Below are positions 7,096 to 14,384 of a stretch of 33,839 nucleotides of DNA, one piece after another. The stretch's first letter is position 1, and each line of letters begins with the position of its first letter. The stretch is from an uncultured Prevotella sp. (GTDB lineage: Bacteria > Bacteroidota > Bacteroidia > Bacteroidales > Bacteroidaceae), in the NCBI GenBank assembly GCA_900318395.1, contig ONKL01000032.1, positions 1 through 33,839 of the forward strand, read 5' to 3'. Made by a program: the position numbers and the translations under genes. The notes under the pieces are model-generated. The model did no database searches. It saw nothing but the letters and a program-made list of their open reading frames with translations, and was not told where the DNA came from.

Positions 7096-8289
7096 ATGGG
7101 AATGAATATGTCATTTAAGAAAGAACATCGGCAAGAGACGATCATCTATCTTGTCTTGTGGGCACTGCTGTTCATGGCGCCGGTGATGAGTCTCGCCGTG
7201 CGCAGCGCCAATACGGGCATCGACTTCGACTGGAGTGAGATCTTCACCGTGTGGAAGCAGTATGCCCTCTACTTCCTCGTGTTCCTCATCCACAACCACC
7301 TGATGGCCCCGATGCTCATCTACCGCCAGCAGCGATGGCGATACCTCGCCCTCAGTGCGGCCATCATCGTCATCTTCCAAGTCTATCAGTGCAACCATCG
7401 CCCTGATTTCCGCCAGCACCGCGCCCGCCGGGCGATGATCGAGCAGATCGACCACCAGCGCCCGCCGATGCCTCCAGAGCACCGCGAAGGCGACTTCGAG
7501 CCCCGCCCCGACGACCACGAAGGCTTCGAGCCCCGCCCTGATGGTCCCCGCCGCGACGGCCTGCGCCGTGAGCGTCGCCAACACCCGCCGCTTATCTTCG
7601 GTCAGCACGACCTCGTATCCATCATCATCCTCGTGCTCATGCTCGGCATGAACCTCGGCGTGAAACTCTATTTCAAGCAGCGCAGCGACCAGAAGCACCT
7701 CGCCCAGCTGGAGCGCCAGAACCTCGAGCAACAGCTGGAGTATCTGAAGTATCAGATCAACCCCCACTTCTTCATGAACACGCTCAACAACATCCACGCT
7801 CTCGTCGATATCGACCCCGAGAAGGCCAAGTCCACCATCCTCGAACTATCGAAGATGATGCGGTTCATGCTCTACGAGGGCAACAAGTCGGTGGTGCCCC
7901 TTGAGCGCGAGATCAGTTTCCTGCAGAACTACATCACGCTGATGAAGCTGCGCTATACCGACAAGGTGCGCATCAGCGTCGACATACCCACGTCGCTGCC
8001 CAATAAGGAGGTGCCCCCACTCATGTTCATCACCTTCGTCGAGAATGCCTTCAAGCACGGCGTCAGCTACCGTCAGGAGTCGTTCATCGACATCGCGATG
8101 GCCATCGACGGCGACCGTCTCACCTTCACCTGCGTCAACTCGCGCATCCCCAAGGAGGAAGACAAGCACGGCGGCGTAGGCCTCGCCAATGTGCGCCAGC
8201 GCCTCGACCTCATCTACGGCCAGAACTACCAGCTCGACATCCGAGACGAGCAAGCATCATATACCGTCAAATTAACATTACCACTATGA
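7096..8289 (+). CDS. LytS/YehU-type sensor histidine kinase
   Basis: 397 aa. About four membrane helices occupy residues 15-190. Then comes the His_kinase domain with QINPHFFMNTLNNIHALVD (phospho-acceptor His near 224), and an HATPase with the N-box FVENAFKHGV and G-box GGVGLANVRQRL. Between the third and fourth helices lies a ~65-residue loop very rich in Pro, Arg, His and Asp with a repeated FEPRPD motif. The start is ambiguous: ATGs at 7096, 7102 and 7108 lie close to the predicted transcription start. The stop overlaps the regulator gene by 4 bases. The pair probably senses an envelope signal; the ligand is unknown. Confidence 0.92.
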   Translation: MGMNMSFKKEHRQETIIYLVLWALLFMAPVMSLAVRSANTGIDFDWSEIFTVWKQYALYFLVFLIHNHLMAPMLIYRQQRWRYLALSAAIIVIFQVYQCNHRPDFRQHRARRAMIEQIDHQRPPMPPEHREGDFEPRPDDHEGFEPRPDGPRRDGLRRERRQHPPLIFGQHDLVSIIILVLMLGMNLGVKLYFKQRSDQKHLAQLERQNLEQQLEYLKYQINPHFFMNTLNNIHALVDIDPEKAKSTILELSKMMRFMLYEGNKSVVPLEREISFLQNYITLMKLRYTDKVRISVDIPTSLPNKEVPPLMFITFVENAFKHGVSYRQESFIDIAMAIDGDRLTFTCVNSRIPKEEDKHGGVGLANVRQRLDLIYGQNYQLDIRDEQASYTVKLTLPL

Positions 8290-9014
8290 TCCGAGTATTA
8301 GCTATCGACGACGAGCCGCTCGCCCTGCAGCAGCTCACCGCCTACATCCAGAAGATACCCTTCCTCTCGCTCGAAGGACAATGTCAGAGCGCCATCGAGG
8401 CCAAGGAGATCCTCAACAGAGAGAACATCGATGCCATCTTCTGCGACATCAACATGCCCGACCTCAACGGCATGGAGTTCGTCAAGTCGCTCGCCTCCCC
8501 TCCCCTCATCGTCTTCACCACAGCCTACTCCGAGTATGCCGTCGAGGGCTTCCAGGTCAATGCCGTCGACTATCTGCTCAAGCCCTTCGGCCTCGACGAC
8601 TTCAAGCGCGCCGCCAACCGCCTGCAGGAGCGTCTCTCAGCCCCAGCGGCTCCAGTGGCCGTCACCCTTGCAGACAAGGACGACGACGACACCATCTTCG
8701 TGAAGACCGACTACCGCGTGGTGAAGGTCGCCATCTCCGACATTCGTTACATCGAGGGCATGAGCGAGTACCTCAAGCTCCACCTCAAGAGCGATCCCAA
8801 GCCCCTCATCACCCTGCTCTCGATGAAGAAGATCGAAGAGTTCCTCCCCGCCTACTTCATGCGCATCCACCGCTCATACATCATCAACCTCAAGGAGATC
8901 CAGGAAGTCAACAAGAACCGCGTCATCATGGATGCCGACACCTATCTCCCCATCGGCGACAACTACAAGGAGGCGTTCAACGACTACCTCAACACGAAGT
9001 TCCTCACCAAATAG
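8286..9014 (+). CDS. LytTR-family response regulator
   Basis: 242 aa. The receiver domain has the acidic pair D8-D9, phospho-acceptor Asp54 in FCDINMPDLNG, TTAYSEYAVEGF and the Lys of YLLKPF. A LytTR DNA-binding domain follows from ~140 (FVKTDYRVVKV, IRYIEGMSEYLKLHL, FMRIHRSYIINL). It overlaps the kinase gene by 4 bases and is its likely partner. LytTR regulators bind paired short direct repeats upstream of targets; no target could be assigned here. Confidence 0.95.
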   Translation: MIRVLAIDDEPLALQQLTAYIQKIPFLSLEGQCQSAIEAKEILNRENIDAIFCDINMPDLNGMEFVKSLASPPLIVFTTAYSEYAVEGFQVNAVDYLLKPFGLDDFKRAANRLQERLSAPAAPVAVTLADKDDDDTIFVKTDYRVVKVAISDIRYIEGMSEYLKLHLKSDPKPLITLLSMKKIEEFLPAYFMRIHRSYIINLKEIQEVNKNRVIMDADTYLPIGDNYKEAFNDYLNTKFLTK

Positions 9015-9026
9015 GGCAGCCTGAAC

Positions 9027-9063
9027 TGTGAAAAAAAGTTGATTTAATCTTTTTTATCACAGC
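9027..9063. terminator. Hairpin terminator after the response regulator
   Basis: CTGTGAAAAAAAG pairs with CTTTTTTATCACAG (one bulge) around a 10-base loop. The A-tract and T-tract within the stem allow function in either direction; on the plus strand the T-rich 3' arm acts as the U-tract. Confidence 0.6.
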
Positions 9064-9091
9064 CAGCCCCTCGACATACTGAAAAATTTAC

Positions 9092-9099
9092 TAACTTTG
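9092..9099 (+). promoter_or_regulatory. -7 box of the aldehyde dehydrogenase gene
   Basis: TAACTTTG fits TAnnTTTG, about 50 bases before the ATG at 9150. No TTTG at the -33 distance. Confidence 0.55.
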
Positions 9100-9149
9100 C
9101 TCACTGAATCAGAAACAAAACTTATCTACTCTTATTAAAACAAAAACGT

Positions 9150-10592
9150 ATGAAAGATTTACAGATGTACATCAACGGCCAGTTCTGCAATAGCAGTAAT
9201 GGTCAGTGGATTGATGTGCTGAACCCCTCAACAGAGGAAGTGATCAGCCGTCAGCCCGAAGGAACGATTGAAGACGTCAACCGAGCCCTCGACGCAGCGC
9301 GCGCCGCTCAGAAATCATGGGCCAAGACACCCGCTATCGAGCGAGCCGGCTATCTGCTGAAGATGGCCGAGGGTATCCGCAAGCGCGAGAAGGAGTTCAC
9401 CGAGATCATCATGCGCGAGCAGGGAAAGACGCGCAACTGGGCCTCTATCGAGGTAGGCGCCACCATCGCCTATTTCGAGTATATGGCCAGCTTCGCCCGC
9501 CACATCGAGGGCGAGATTATCCCCAGCGACCGTCCCAACGAGACCATCCTGCTCACGAAGAAGCCCATCGGCGTCGTAGCAGGCATCCTGCCCTGGAACT
9601 TCCCCTTCTTCCTCATCGCCCGCAAGGCCGGAGCAGCCCTCATCGCAGGCTGTACCATCGTCATCAAGCCCTCACAGCTCACTCCCGAGAACTGTACCGA
9701 GTTCGCCAAGGTTGTCGCTGAGACAGGCCTGCCCGCAGGCGTCATCAACATCGTGACGGGTCGTGGCAGTGTCATCGGCAATGAGATGGCAGGCTCGCCG
9801 AAGATCGACATCGTAAGCGTCACAGGTTCAGTAGGTGCCGGCGAGAGCATCATGGCCGCCGCAGCCAAGAACATCACGAAGGTCAGCCTCGAGCTGGGCG
9901 GCAAGGCTCCAGCCATCGTCTGCAAGGATGCCGACCTTGAGCGTGCTGCCCAGTGGATCGTCGACAGCCGCATCGGCAACAACGGTCAGATCTGCAACAA
10001 TGCCGAGCGCGTCTATGTTCAGAAGGAGGTGAAAGAAGCCTTTACGAAGATCCTCGTCGACAAGATGAAGGCCGTGAAGGTGGGCGATCCGTGCCTGGAC
10101 GACAGCGTCGACATGGGCCCGCTGGTAGAGGCCCGCGCCCTCGAGAGCGTCACCGAGAAGGTAGAGCGCGCCATCAAACAGGGCGCCAAGCTGCTTTGCG
10201 GAGGTCAGCGCGTAGGCACCAAGGGCTACTTCTATGCCGCCACCGTCCTCGACAACTGTACGCAGGATATGGACATCATCCATGAGGAGACCTTCGGTCC
10301 CGTCATCCCGCTGGTAGAGTTCGACACCATCGACCAGGTCATTACCTGGGCCAACGACTGCGAGTACGGACTGGCCTCATCGATCTTCACGAAGGATCTG
10401 AACATCGCCACGAAGGCCTGCCGCGAGCTCGAGTTCGGCGAGACCTACATCAACCGCGAGCACTTCGAGGCCATTCAGGGCTTCCATGCAGGTGTGAAGA
10501 AGAGCGGTATCGGCGGTGCCGACGGCAAGCACGGCGTCGAGGAATACCTCGTCACCCACGTCACTTACCTCGACACCTACGAGGACAAGTAA
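9150..10592 (+). CDS. aldA: Aldehyde dehydrogenase, AldA (lactaldehyde/glycolaldehyde) type
   Basis: 480 aa, nearly the length of E. coli AldA (479). NAD(P)-dependent aldehyde dehydrogenase motifs are complete: PWNFPFF, the FTGS-equivalent SVTGSVGAGE, the general base Glu248 in SLELGGKAP, and the nucleophile Cys282 in GQICNNAERVYV. The sequence NNGQICNNAERVYVQ and the C-terminal GFHAGVKKSGIGGADGKHG are AldA-like. The likely role is oxidation of L-lactaldehyde (from fucose or rhamnose breakdown) or glycolaldehyde to the acid in the cytoplasm. No fucose or rhamnose genes are next to it, so the substrate is inferred only from family. It is a single-gene unit with a terminator at 10619. Confidence 0.88.
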   Translation: MKDLQMYINGQFCNSSNGQWIDVLNPSTEEVISRQPEGTIEDVNRALDAARAAQKSWAKTPAIERAGYLLKMAEGIRKREKEFTEIIMREQGKTRNWASIEVGATIAYFEYMASFARHIEGEIIPSDRPNETILLTKKPIGVVAGILPWNFPFFLIARKAGAALIAGCTIVIKPSQLTPENCTEFAKVVAETGLPAGVINIVTGRGSVIGNEMAGSPKIDIVSVTGSVGAGESIMAAAAKNITKVSLELGGKAPAIVCKDADLERAAQWIVDSRIGNNGQICNNAERVYVQKEVKEAFTKILVDKMKAVKVGDPCLDDSVDMGPLVEARALESVTEKVERAIKQGAKLLCGGQRVGTKGYFYAATVLDNCTQDMDIIHEETFGPVIPLVEFDTIDQVITWANDCEYGLASSIFTKDLNIATKACRELEFGETYINREHFEAIQGFHAGVKKSGIGGADGKHGVEEYLVTHVTYLDTYEDK

Positions 10593-10618
10593 TTTCCCCG
10601 TCGCCCCCTACAAGCAAT

Positions 10619-10650
10619 CCCCGCCCATTCCTGAGCGGGGTTTGTTTATT
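10619..10650 (+). terminator. Intrinsic terminator after aldA
   Basis: CCCCGC (10619-10624), 10-base loop, GCGGGG (10635-10640), then TTTGTTTATTT. Confidence 0.8.
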
Positions 10651-10700
10651 TCATGATCTCGGGTCTGGCGCCAGCTACGGCTCTGGCACCCGTAGGCCCC

Positions 10701-10752
10701 GGGTCTGGCCTCAAAGTACAGTCGCCTGCGACTTTACTTTGGGGCCTGACCC
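10701..10752. repeat. 52-bp near-perfect inverted repeat
   Basis: Left arm GGGTCTGGCCTCAAAGTA matches the complement of TACTTTGGGGCCTGACCC at 16 of 18 positions. The centre is itself a perfect palindrome, AGTCGC-CT-GCGACT. It could form a long RNA hairpin or DNA cruciform. Confidence 0.75.
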
Positions 10753-10815
10753 CAGCAAGCAGCAAGCAGGCATCTACCCATACTCTAAGCATACTCATGA
10801 GTAAGCCTAGAAGCA

Positions 10816-10848
10816 GGCTAGAGTATGGCTAGAGTATGGCTAGAGTAT
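10816..10848. repeat. Three tandem copies of an 11-bp unit
   Basis: GGCTAGAGTAT occurs three times without mismatch. An inverted partial copy, CCATACTCTA, lies at 10778-10787 and would pair with the first repeat; the loop holds the palindrome ACTCATGAGT. Confidence 0.8.
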
Positions 10849-10864
10849 GGGGCTGGCCCGGGAT

Positions 10865-10930
10865 TTAATTCCACAACTTTTTACTATTAATTCCAGAACT
10901 TTCTACTATTAATTCTAAAAAGTTCTACTA
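10865..10930. repeat. Three tandem 22-bp AT-rich units
   Basis: Each unit begins TTAATTC and ends TCTACTA or TTTACTA. Units 1 and 2 differ at two positions; unit 3 is more diverged. A partial fourth unit begins TTAATAC. Confidence 0.78.
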
Positions 10931-11217
10931 TTAATACAATTTTCTGAAGTAGTTAAGTAGTCAGGAATTAAGTAGTGAAGCCAAATGCTTGGAGGCTGAT
11001 GCAAGCTAAAGCGTAATGGCTTAACTATTGGCTCGAAGACGACGAGGTACGTAGCTCGAAGGCTGTGACCCACGTAGCTCGAAACCCTCGAGCTACGTAC
11101 CTCATCGGGGCTAGTGCCATACAAGAGATGCTCGTCTCGCAACATCAGTGCGTTCAGTTCCTGCTCATCCTTGGCGCCGGCATACAATTCAAGTATCATC
11201 ATCTGCAACTCGTTCAT
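10915..11217 (-). CDS. Doubtful small protein; only the first ~45 codons look coding
   Basis: 100 codons from the ATG at 11217. The first part (MNELQMMILELYAGAKDEQ, then ELNALMLRDEHLLYGTSPDE) has protein-like composition and helical periodicity. From about codon 46 the frame runs through the 60-bp inverted repeat and then the AT-rich tandem repeats, so the C-terminal half is probably not native. No -7 box or strong ribosome-binding site is seen. It may be the remnant of a small gene disrupted by repeat insertion. No family recognised. Confidence 0.3.
   Translation of the reverse strand: MNELQMMILELYAGAKDEQELNALMLRDEHLLYGTSPDEVRSSRVSSYVGHSLRATYLVVFEPIVKPLRFSLHQPPSIWLHYLIPDYLTTSENCINSRTF
11044..11103. 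repeat. 60-bp inverted repeat with three GTAGCTCGA cores
   Basis: GAGGTACGTAGCTCGAAG (11044-11061) pairs with CCTCGAGCTACGTACCTC (11086-11103) with one mismatch. A third copy of the core, ACGTAGCTCGAAA, lies between them. Confidence 0.78.
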
Positions 11218-11275
11218 TGTATCTATCTACATAGCCTTTCAATGTTTACAGGCGCAAAGAGGAACTTCTGCGACA

Positions 11276-11306
11276 GTGCAACTTAGGGCCAGGCCCCAAG
11301 TTGCAC
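11276..11306. repeat. 31-bp near-perfect palindrome
   Basis: GTGCAACTT and AAGTTGCAC flank a GGGCC-A-GGCCC core with one a/c mismatch pair. The complement's CTTGGGGCCTGGCCC resembles CTTTGGGGCCTGACCCC at 10737-10753, so the two hairpins may be related. It lies 10 bases beyond the DUF2490 stop and may help terminate that operon. Confidence 0.7.
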
Positions 11307-11315
11307 AGAGTGGCA

Positions 11316-12053
11316 TTAGAACTTAAATTTGTAGGAGAGCCCGATCATGTGAATGTTGGGCTCGTTGTCATCGTCGTCATCGCGGACGGTCTGGTAGCGA
11401 TAGAAGGCTCCGACGGTGTGCTGCTTGGAGAGTTTCCAGTCGGCACCCACGTGGAAGCGCGTCTTCTGCAGGCTCCAGGCATTGAAGAACTCGACGTTGG
11501 CGTAGGGCGTGATAGCAAGTCCCTTCTTGTCGTATTCAATCTGTAGGCGGCTGCGGAGCACGTTCGTACCCTTGCCGTTGTAGGTTTTCTTCTCCCACTC
11601 CTCGTCGTCGTAATCCCAGCGGTCGACGGTCTTCTCGGGGCGGTAGGTGTACTGCCAGCGCTCGCGGAGTGAGAACTTCAGGTTGCTGATCTTCTGCGAG
11701 GCGGTGAGTGAGACGTTGAAGCGATGGCGCACGCCCCAGTAATGAGCCTCCTTGTTGATGGCGCCATTGGTCTTATAGGTGATACGCTCGTTGTTGTCGT
11801 AGAGGAAGATGTAGCCAGCTGAGGCCTTGAGCCACTTGGTTATCTTAAAGTCGGCACTGAGTCCCCCACTCCAGCGATCGACGGTCTTCGTATTGTCGCG
11901 TGTACGTAGTTCGGCCTCAAGTCCGAGACTCCACTTCTTGGAGAGCTTCTTCTCTGCCTCGAGCGAGAAGTCGAGTCCGAAATCATCGCTCTGTGCCTTC
12001 GCAGTGAAAAGTGAAAGGTGAAAAGTGAGAAGAATAAATAGTAGTCGTTTCAT
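11316..12053 (-). CDS. DUF2490 outer-membrane beta-barrel protein
   Basis: 245 aa from the ATG at 12053; a TTG three codons upstream overlaps the previous gene and is less likely. A signal peptide (cleavage near AKA-QS, residue 21) is followed by alternating aromatic and charged strands ending in SYKFKF, a typical outer-membrane barrel terminus. Motifs such as WSLGLEAELRTRDN, ERWQYTYRPEK and YYQ-like strand repeats match DUF2490. Part of the signal peptide (LLTFHLSLFTAK) is encoded by a degenerate heptamer array. The gene is last in the VTC-DUF4956-DUF2490 operon, 5 bases after DUF4956. Its role there is unknown; a surface or export function for a polymer is a guess. Confidence 0.85.
   Translation of the reverse strand: MKRLLFILLTFHLSLFTAKAQSDDFGLDFSLEAEKKLSKKWSLGLEAELRTRDNTKTVDRWSGGLSADFKITKWLKASAGYIFLYDNNERITYKTNGAINKEAHYWGVRHRFNVSLTASQKISNLKFSLRERWQYTYRPEKTVDRWDYDDEEWEKKTYNGKGTNVLRSRLQIEYDKKGLAITPYANVEFFNAWSLQKTRFHVGADWKLSKQHTVGAFYRYQTVRDDDDDNEPNIHMIGLSYKFKF
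12002..12034 (-). repeat. Degenerate heptamer array encoding part of the DUF2490 signal peptide
   Basis: On the sense strand: CTTCTCA, CTTTTCA, CCTTTCA, CTTTTCA, then CTGC. It forms the hydrophobic core of the signal peptide. Confidence 0.65.
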
Positions 12054-12058
12054 TTCTT

Positions 12059-12712
12059 TCAAAACTGTTTGAGTTGGTCTTTGGAGAGTTTAAGTTCTTC
12101 GCTCATGCCAGACTGGTCGCCCTCGTAGCTGACGCGGATCATGGCCATATCGCGGAGGAAGTCGATGGAACCGATATCGACCTTGACCACCTTGACGCCA
12201 AGGCGCTTCTCGAGGTCGGCGATGAGTTCGGGGCGGCGCTCAGGGGTGATGAGTTCGATGCGGTCGTACTGCACGAGTCGCGAGGGGCGGGTCTTGATGT
12301 GGAACTCGCAGAGCCATACTGCCAGCGAGATGATGGCATTGGTGAGCAGCACCTCGAAGATGGGCACATTGACTGAGACAGCATTGACGAGCGAGAGGGC
12401 AATGATGACGAAGAGATAGGTCATCTCGCGGACGGGCATCGCATCCGTGCGGTAACGCATGATGGAGAAGATGCCGAAGAGTCCGATACCGACACCCATC
12501 GAGGTCTTGCCCTTCAGGTCTTCGAGCACGAATATCATGAAGAAGACGATGAAGAAGATGGCCACAGAGATGAGCATGAACGTGAAGTAAAAGTCGCGTC
12601 GGCGACACTTACGGTAATACAGGCGGTCGATGATGAGCCAGGTGAACACGACGTTGATCAGCAGGCGGATGAACATCATCAGGAAATCGTTGGATAATGT
12701 AAAAAATTCCAT
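12059..12712 (-). CDS. DUF4956 membrane protein
   Basis: 217 aa. Four hydrophobic segments lie in the first ~130 residues, followed by a soluble C-terminal domain with VKVVKVDIGSIDFLRDMAMI. The pattern GVGIGLFGIFSIMRYRTD near residue 75-92 is the DUF4956 signature. The family is very often encoded beside VTC-domain polymerases, as here (53 bases downstream of the VTC gene). It may form a membrane platform for the polymerase; this is inferred from linkage only. Confidence 0.88.
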   Translation of the reverse strand: MEFFTLSNDFLMMFIRLLINVVFTWLIIDRLYYRKCRRRDFYFTFMLISVAIFFIVFFMIFVLEDLKGKTSMGVGIGLFGIFSIMRYRTDAMPVREMTYLFVIIALSLVNAVSVNVPIFEVLLTNAIISLAVWLCEFHIKTRPSRLVQYDRIELITPERRPELIADLEKRLGVKVVKVDIGSIDFLRDMAMIRVSYEGDQSGMSEELKLSKDQLKQF

Positions 12713-12765
12713 ATTCTATCTATTATTACTATATTTTGCAACGGACTACAAGACTTAAGGACTTC

Positions 12766-13536
12766 TTATAGCGCTGCCATTTTCTTCTCCACGCTATGCA
12801 GGCGGGGCTTGATGCGATTGCGGCGCAGGCTGCTGTTGGTGAGCGCTGAACCGATGCAGTATTTGGAAAACCCGTGAGGGAAGAGGCGAAGCTGGAGCAG
12901 CTTGGGCAGGATAGGCGACGGCTGGAGGCCATCGCGCTTGAGCTCGATGACAACGAGCTGCCCCATCGAGCGGTCGACACCCGTAGAGAGATTGTGGAAC
13001 TGCAGATTGGTATCGATGGTGAGACGCTCGGTCTTGGCCTTGTTGACAAGTGTGATACGGTCGAAGTGGTTCTCGAGCTGCGGTGAGAGCCGCTCAGGAT
13101 CGTAGCGCAGATGAGTGCGGATAAACTCGTCGTAGTCGTGCAGGCGGAACGACGAGGCGACTCCTGCACGAGGGTCGAAACCCTCAGCGGCGGTGCGCTT
13201 CTTCTTCGTGCGACCGTGATTGTTCTTCGTCTTCACTTCGAGGAAGTTCAGCCCCACATGCAGATAGGAGCGCACACGGATCTTCTGGCGCACGAGATGA
13301 CCTGCCTCGTGGCGGTTATACATCGCGCAGTCTTCCGTATCGTAGTAGAGCGTATAATATGGTGCGACGACCTCACCATCGACCTGCTGGACGTAATACT
13401 CGTCGCGGGCCAGTGTGAGCAGCTGCCGAAGTACCGGCATCGTTGTCACGAACTTCGTGTCGATGCGGTTCATCAGGCGGATGTCTCTCATCTCGTCGAG
13501 GGTGATGGTCTCGTATTGTCTCAGTATTTCTGTCAT
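12766..13536 (-). CDS. VTC-domain polyphosphate polymerase-like protein
   Basis: 256 aa. It shows the triphosphate-tunnel-like layout of the VTC domain: RLMNRIDTKFV at the start, the basic strand RQKIRVRSY, the metal-binding ExK motif in LEVKTKN, and a second ExK in VIELKRDG. In yeast the VTC complex makes polyphosphate from ATP; bacterial relatives with DUF4956 are thought to make polyphosphate or another anionic polymer but are less studied. It is the first gene of a three-gene operon, with a clear promoter. A cytoplasmic enzyme is expected, since no signal or membrane segment is present. Confidence 0.85.
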   Translation of the reverse strand: MTEILRQYETITLDEMRDIRLMNRIDTKFVTTMPVLRQLLTLARDEYYVQQVDGEVVAPYYTLYYDTEDCAMYNRHEAGHLVRQKIRVRSYLHVGLNFLEVKTKNNHGRTKKKRTAAEGFDPRAGVASSFRLHDYDEFIRTHLRYDPERLSPQLENHFDRITLVNKAKTERLTIDTNLQFHNLSTGVDRSMGQLVVIELKRDGLQPSPILPKLLQLRLFPHGFSKYCIGSALTNSSLRRNRIKPRLHSVEKKMAAL

Positions 13537-13555
13537 ACGTTTGATTTTCTGGCTG

Positions 13556-13587
13556 CAAAGTTAGGCATTCGCGCCACATCAGCCAAA
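13556..13587 (-). promoter_or_regulatory. Promoter of the VTC-DUF4956-DUF2490 operon
   Basis: On the minus strand TTTG (13587-13584), exactly 20 bases, TAACTTTG (13563-13556). Predicted start near 13551, about 15 bases before the ATG at 13536. The -33 box lies about 26 bases from the end of the xth gene. Confidence 0.75.
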
Positions 13588-13613
13588 AAGATTCAGTGAA
13601 CACGCCGTTTCGT

Positions 13614-14363
13614 TCAGCGAAGTGTCAGCTCTACGGGGCAGTGGTCGGAGCCGAGGATGTCGGTATGGATCCTGGCATCATCGAGCCGTTCGCGCAGACG
13701 ATCGGAGATGACGAAGTAATCGATGCGCCAGCCAGCATTCTTCTGGCGCGCCTGGAAGCGGTAAGACCACCACGAATACTTCACCTCATCGGGGTACTTG
13801 AAGCGGAAGCTGTCGGTAAATCCCGCTGCGAGCAGCTCGCTGAACTTGGCGCGTTCCTCGTCGGTAAAGCCAGCGTTGTGGCGGTTGGTCTTGGGATTCT
13901 TGATGTCGATCTCCTCATGAGCCACATTGAGGTCGCCGCAGAGGATGACGGGTTTCTGGGCATCGAGGCGCTGAAGGTAGGCTCGGAAGGCATCCTCCCA
14001 CGTCATGCGGTAGTCGAGGCGCTTCAAGCCGTCCTGAGAGTTGGGCGTATAGCAGCAGACCAGAAAGAAATCGGGCATCTCGAGGGTGACAACGCGCCCT
14101 TCGTGGTCGTGCTCGTCGATACCGATGCCATAGGTCACGCTGAGAGGCTGGTGACGGGTGAAGACGGCTGTGCCCGAATAGCCCTTCTTATCGGCATAGT
14201 TCCAATACGACTGATAGCCCTCGAAGGCGAGATCGAGCTGCCCCTCCTGCATCTTCGTCTCCTGAAGACAGAAGAAGTCGGCATCCAACTGACGGAAAAC
14301 CTCACTGAACCCTTTGCCCTCGCAAGCGCGAAGACCATTTACATTCCAACTGACAAATTTCAT
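13614..14363 (-). CDS. xth: Exodeoxyribonuclease III
   Basis: 249 aa from the ATG at 14363 (MKFVSWNVNGLRA); an upstream TTG (14387) is inside the -7 box. All family motifs are present: SWNVNGLRA with the Asn, LQETK with the metal-binding Glu, GYSGTAVFTR, CGDLNVAHEEID with the catalytic Asp and Asn, the NAGFTDEER loop, RIDYF and the terminal GSDHCPVELTL with the catalytic Asp-His. It cleaves DNA at abasic sites and removes 3' blocks in base-excision repair. It is divergent from the ABC exporter genes, with a heptamer array in the shared promoter region. Confidence 0.96.
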   Translation of the reverse strand: MKFVSWNVNGLRACEGKGFSEVFRQLDADFFCLQETKMQEGQLDLAFEGYQSYWNYADKKGYSGTAVFTRHQPLSVTYGIGIDEHDHEGRVVTLEMPDFFLVCCYTPNSQDGLKRLDYRMTWEDAFRAYLQRLDAQKPVILCGDLNVAHEEIDIKNPKTNRHNAGFTDEERAKFSELLAAGFTDSFRFKYPDEVKYSWWSYRFQARQKNAGWRIDYFVISDRLRERLDDARIHTDILGSDHCPVELTLR

Positions 14364-14384
14364 ACGCGATAATGATTTTGGTTG

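Larger units (their letters stand above)
10641..11315. repeat. Repeat-rich non-coding island
   Basis: About 675 bases with no convincing full-length gene. They hold a 52-bp inverted repeat (10701-10752), an 11-bp unit repeated three times with an inverted partial copy, three 22-bp AT-rich tandem units (10865-10930), a 60-bp inverted repeat with three copies of a GTAGCTCGA core (11044-11103) and a 31-bp palindrome (11276-11306). GC-rich GGGTCTGGC / GCCTGACCC motifs recur on both strands. One small minus-strand reading frame (10915-11217) may be real in its first ~45 codons. Confidence 0.7.

Noticed and set aside
7111-8253. Long minus-strand open frames opposite the sensor kinase
   Set aside because: Composition (strings of Val, Leu, Asp, His) is that of antisense frames of GC-rich codon-biased genes; the kinase on the plus strand is unmistakable.
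9150-10592. Succinate-semialdehyde dehydrogenase
   Set aside because: Length and the GQICNNAERVY and C-terminal motifs fit AldA better, though the substrate is not proven.
10816-10930. Tandem repeats as a CRISPR array
   Set aside because: Units are 11 and 22 bp and directly adjacent, with no spacers and no cas genes.
10865-10930. Plasmid-type replication origin
   Set aside because: Iteron-like repeats but no replication initiator gene or DnaA boxes recognised nearby.
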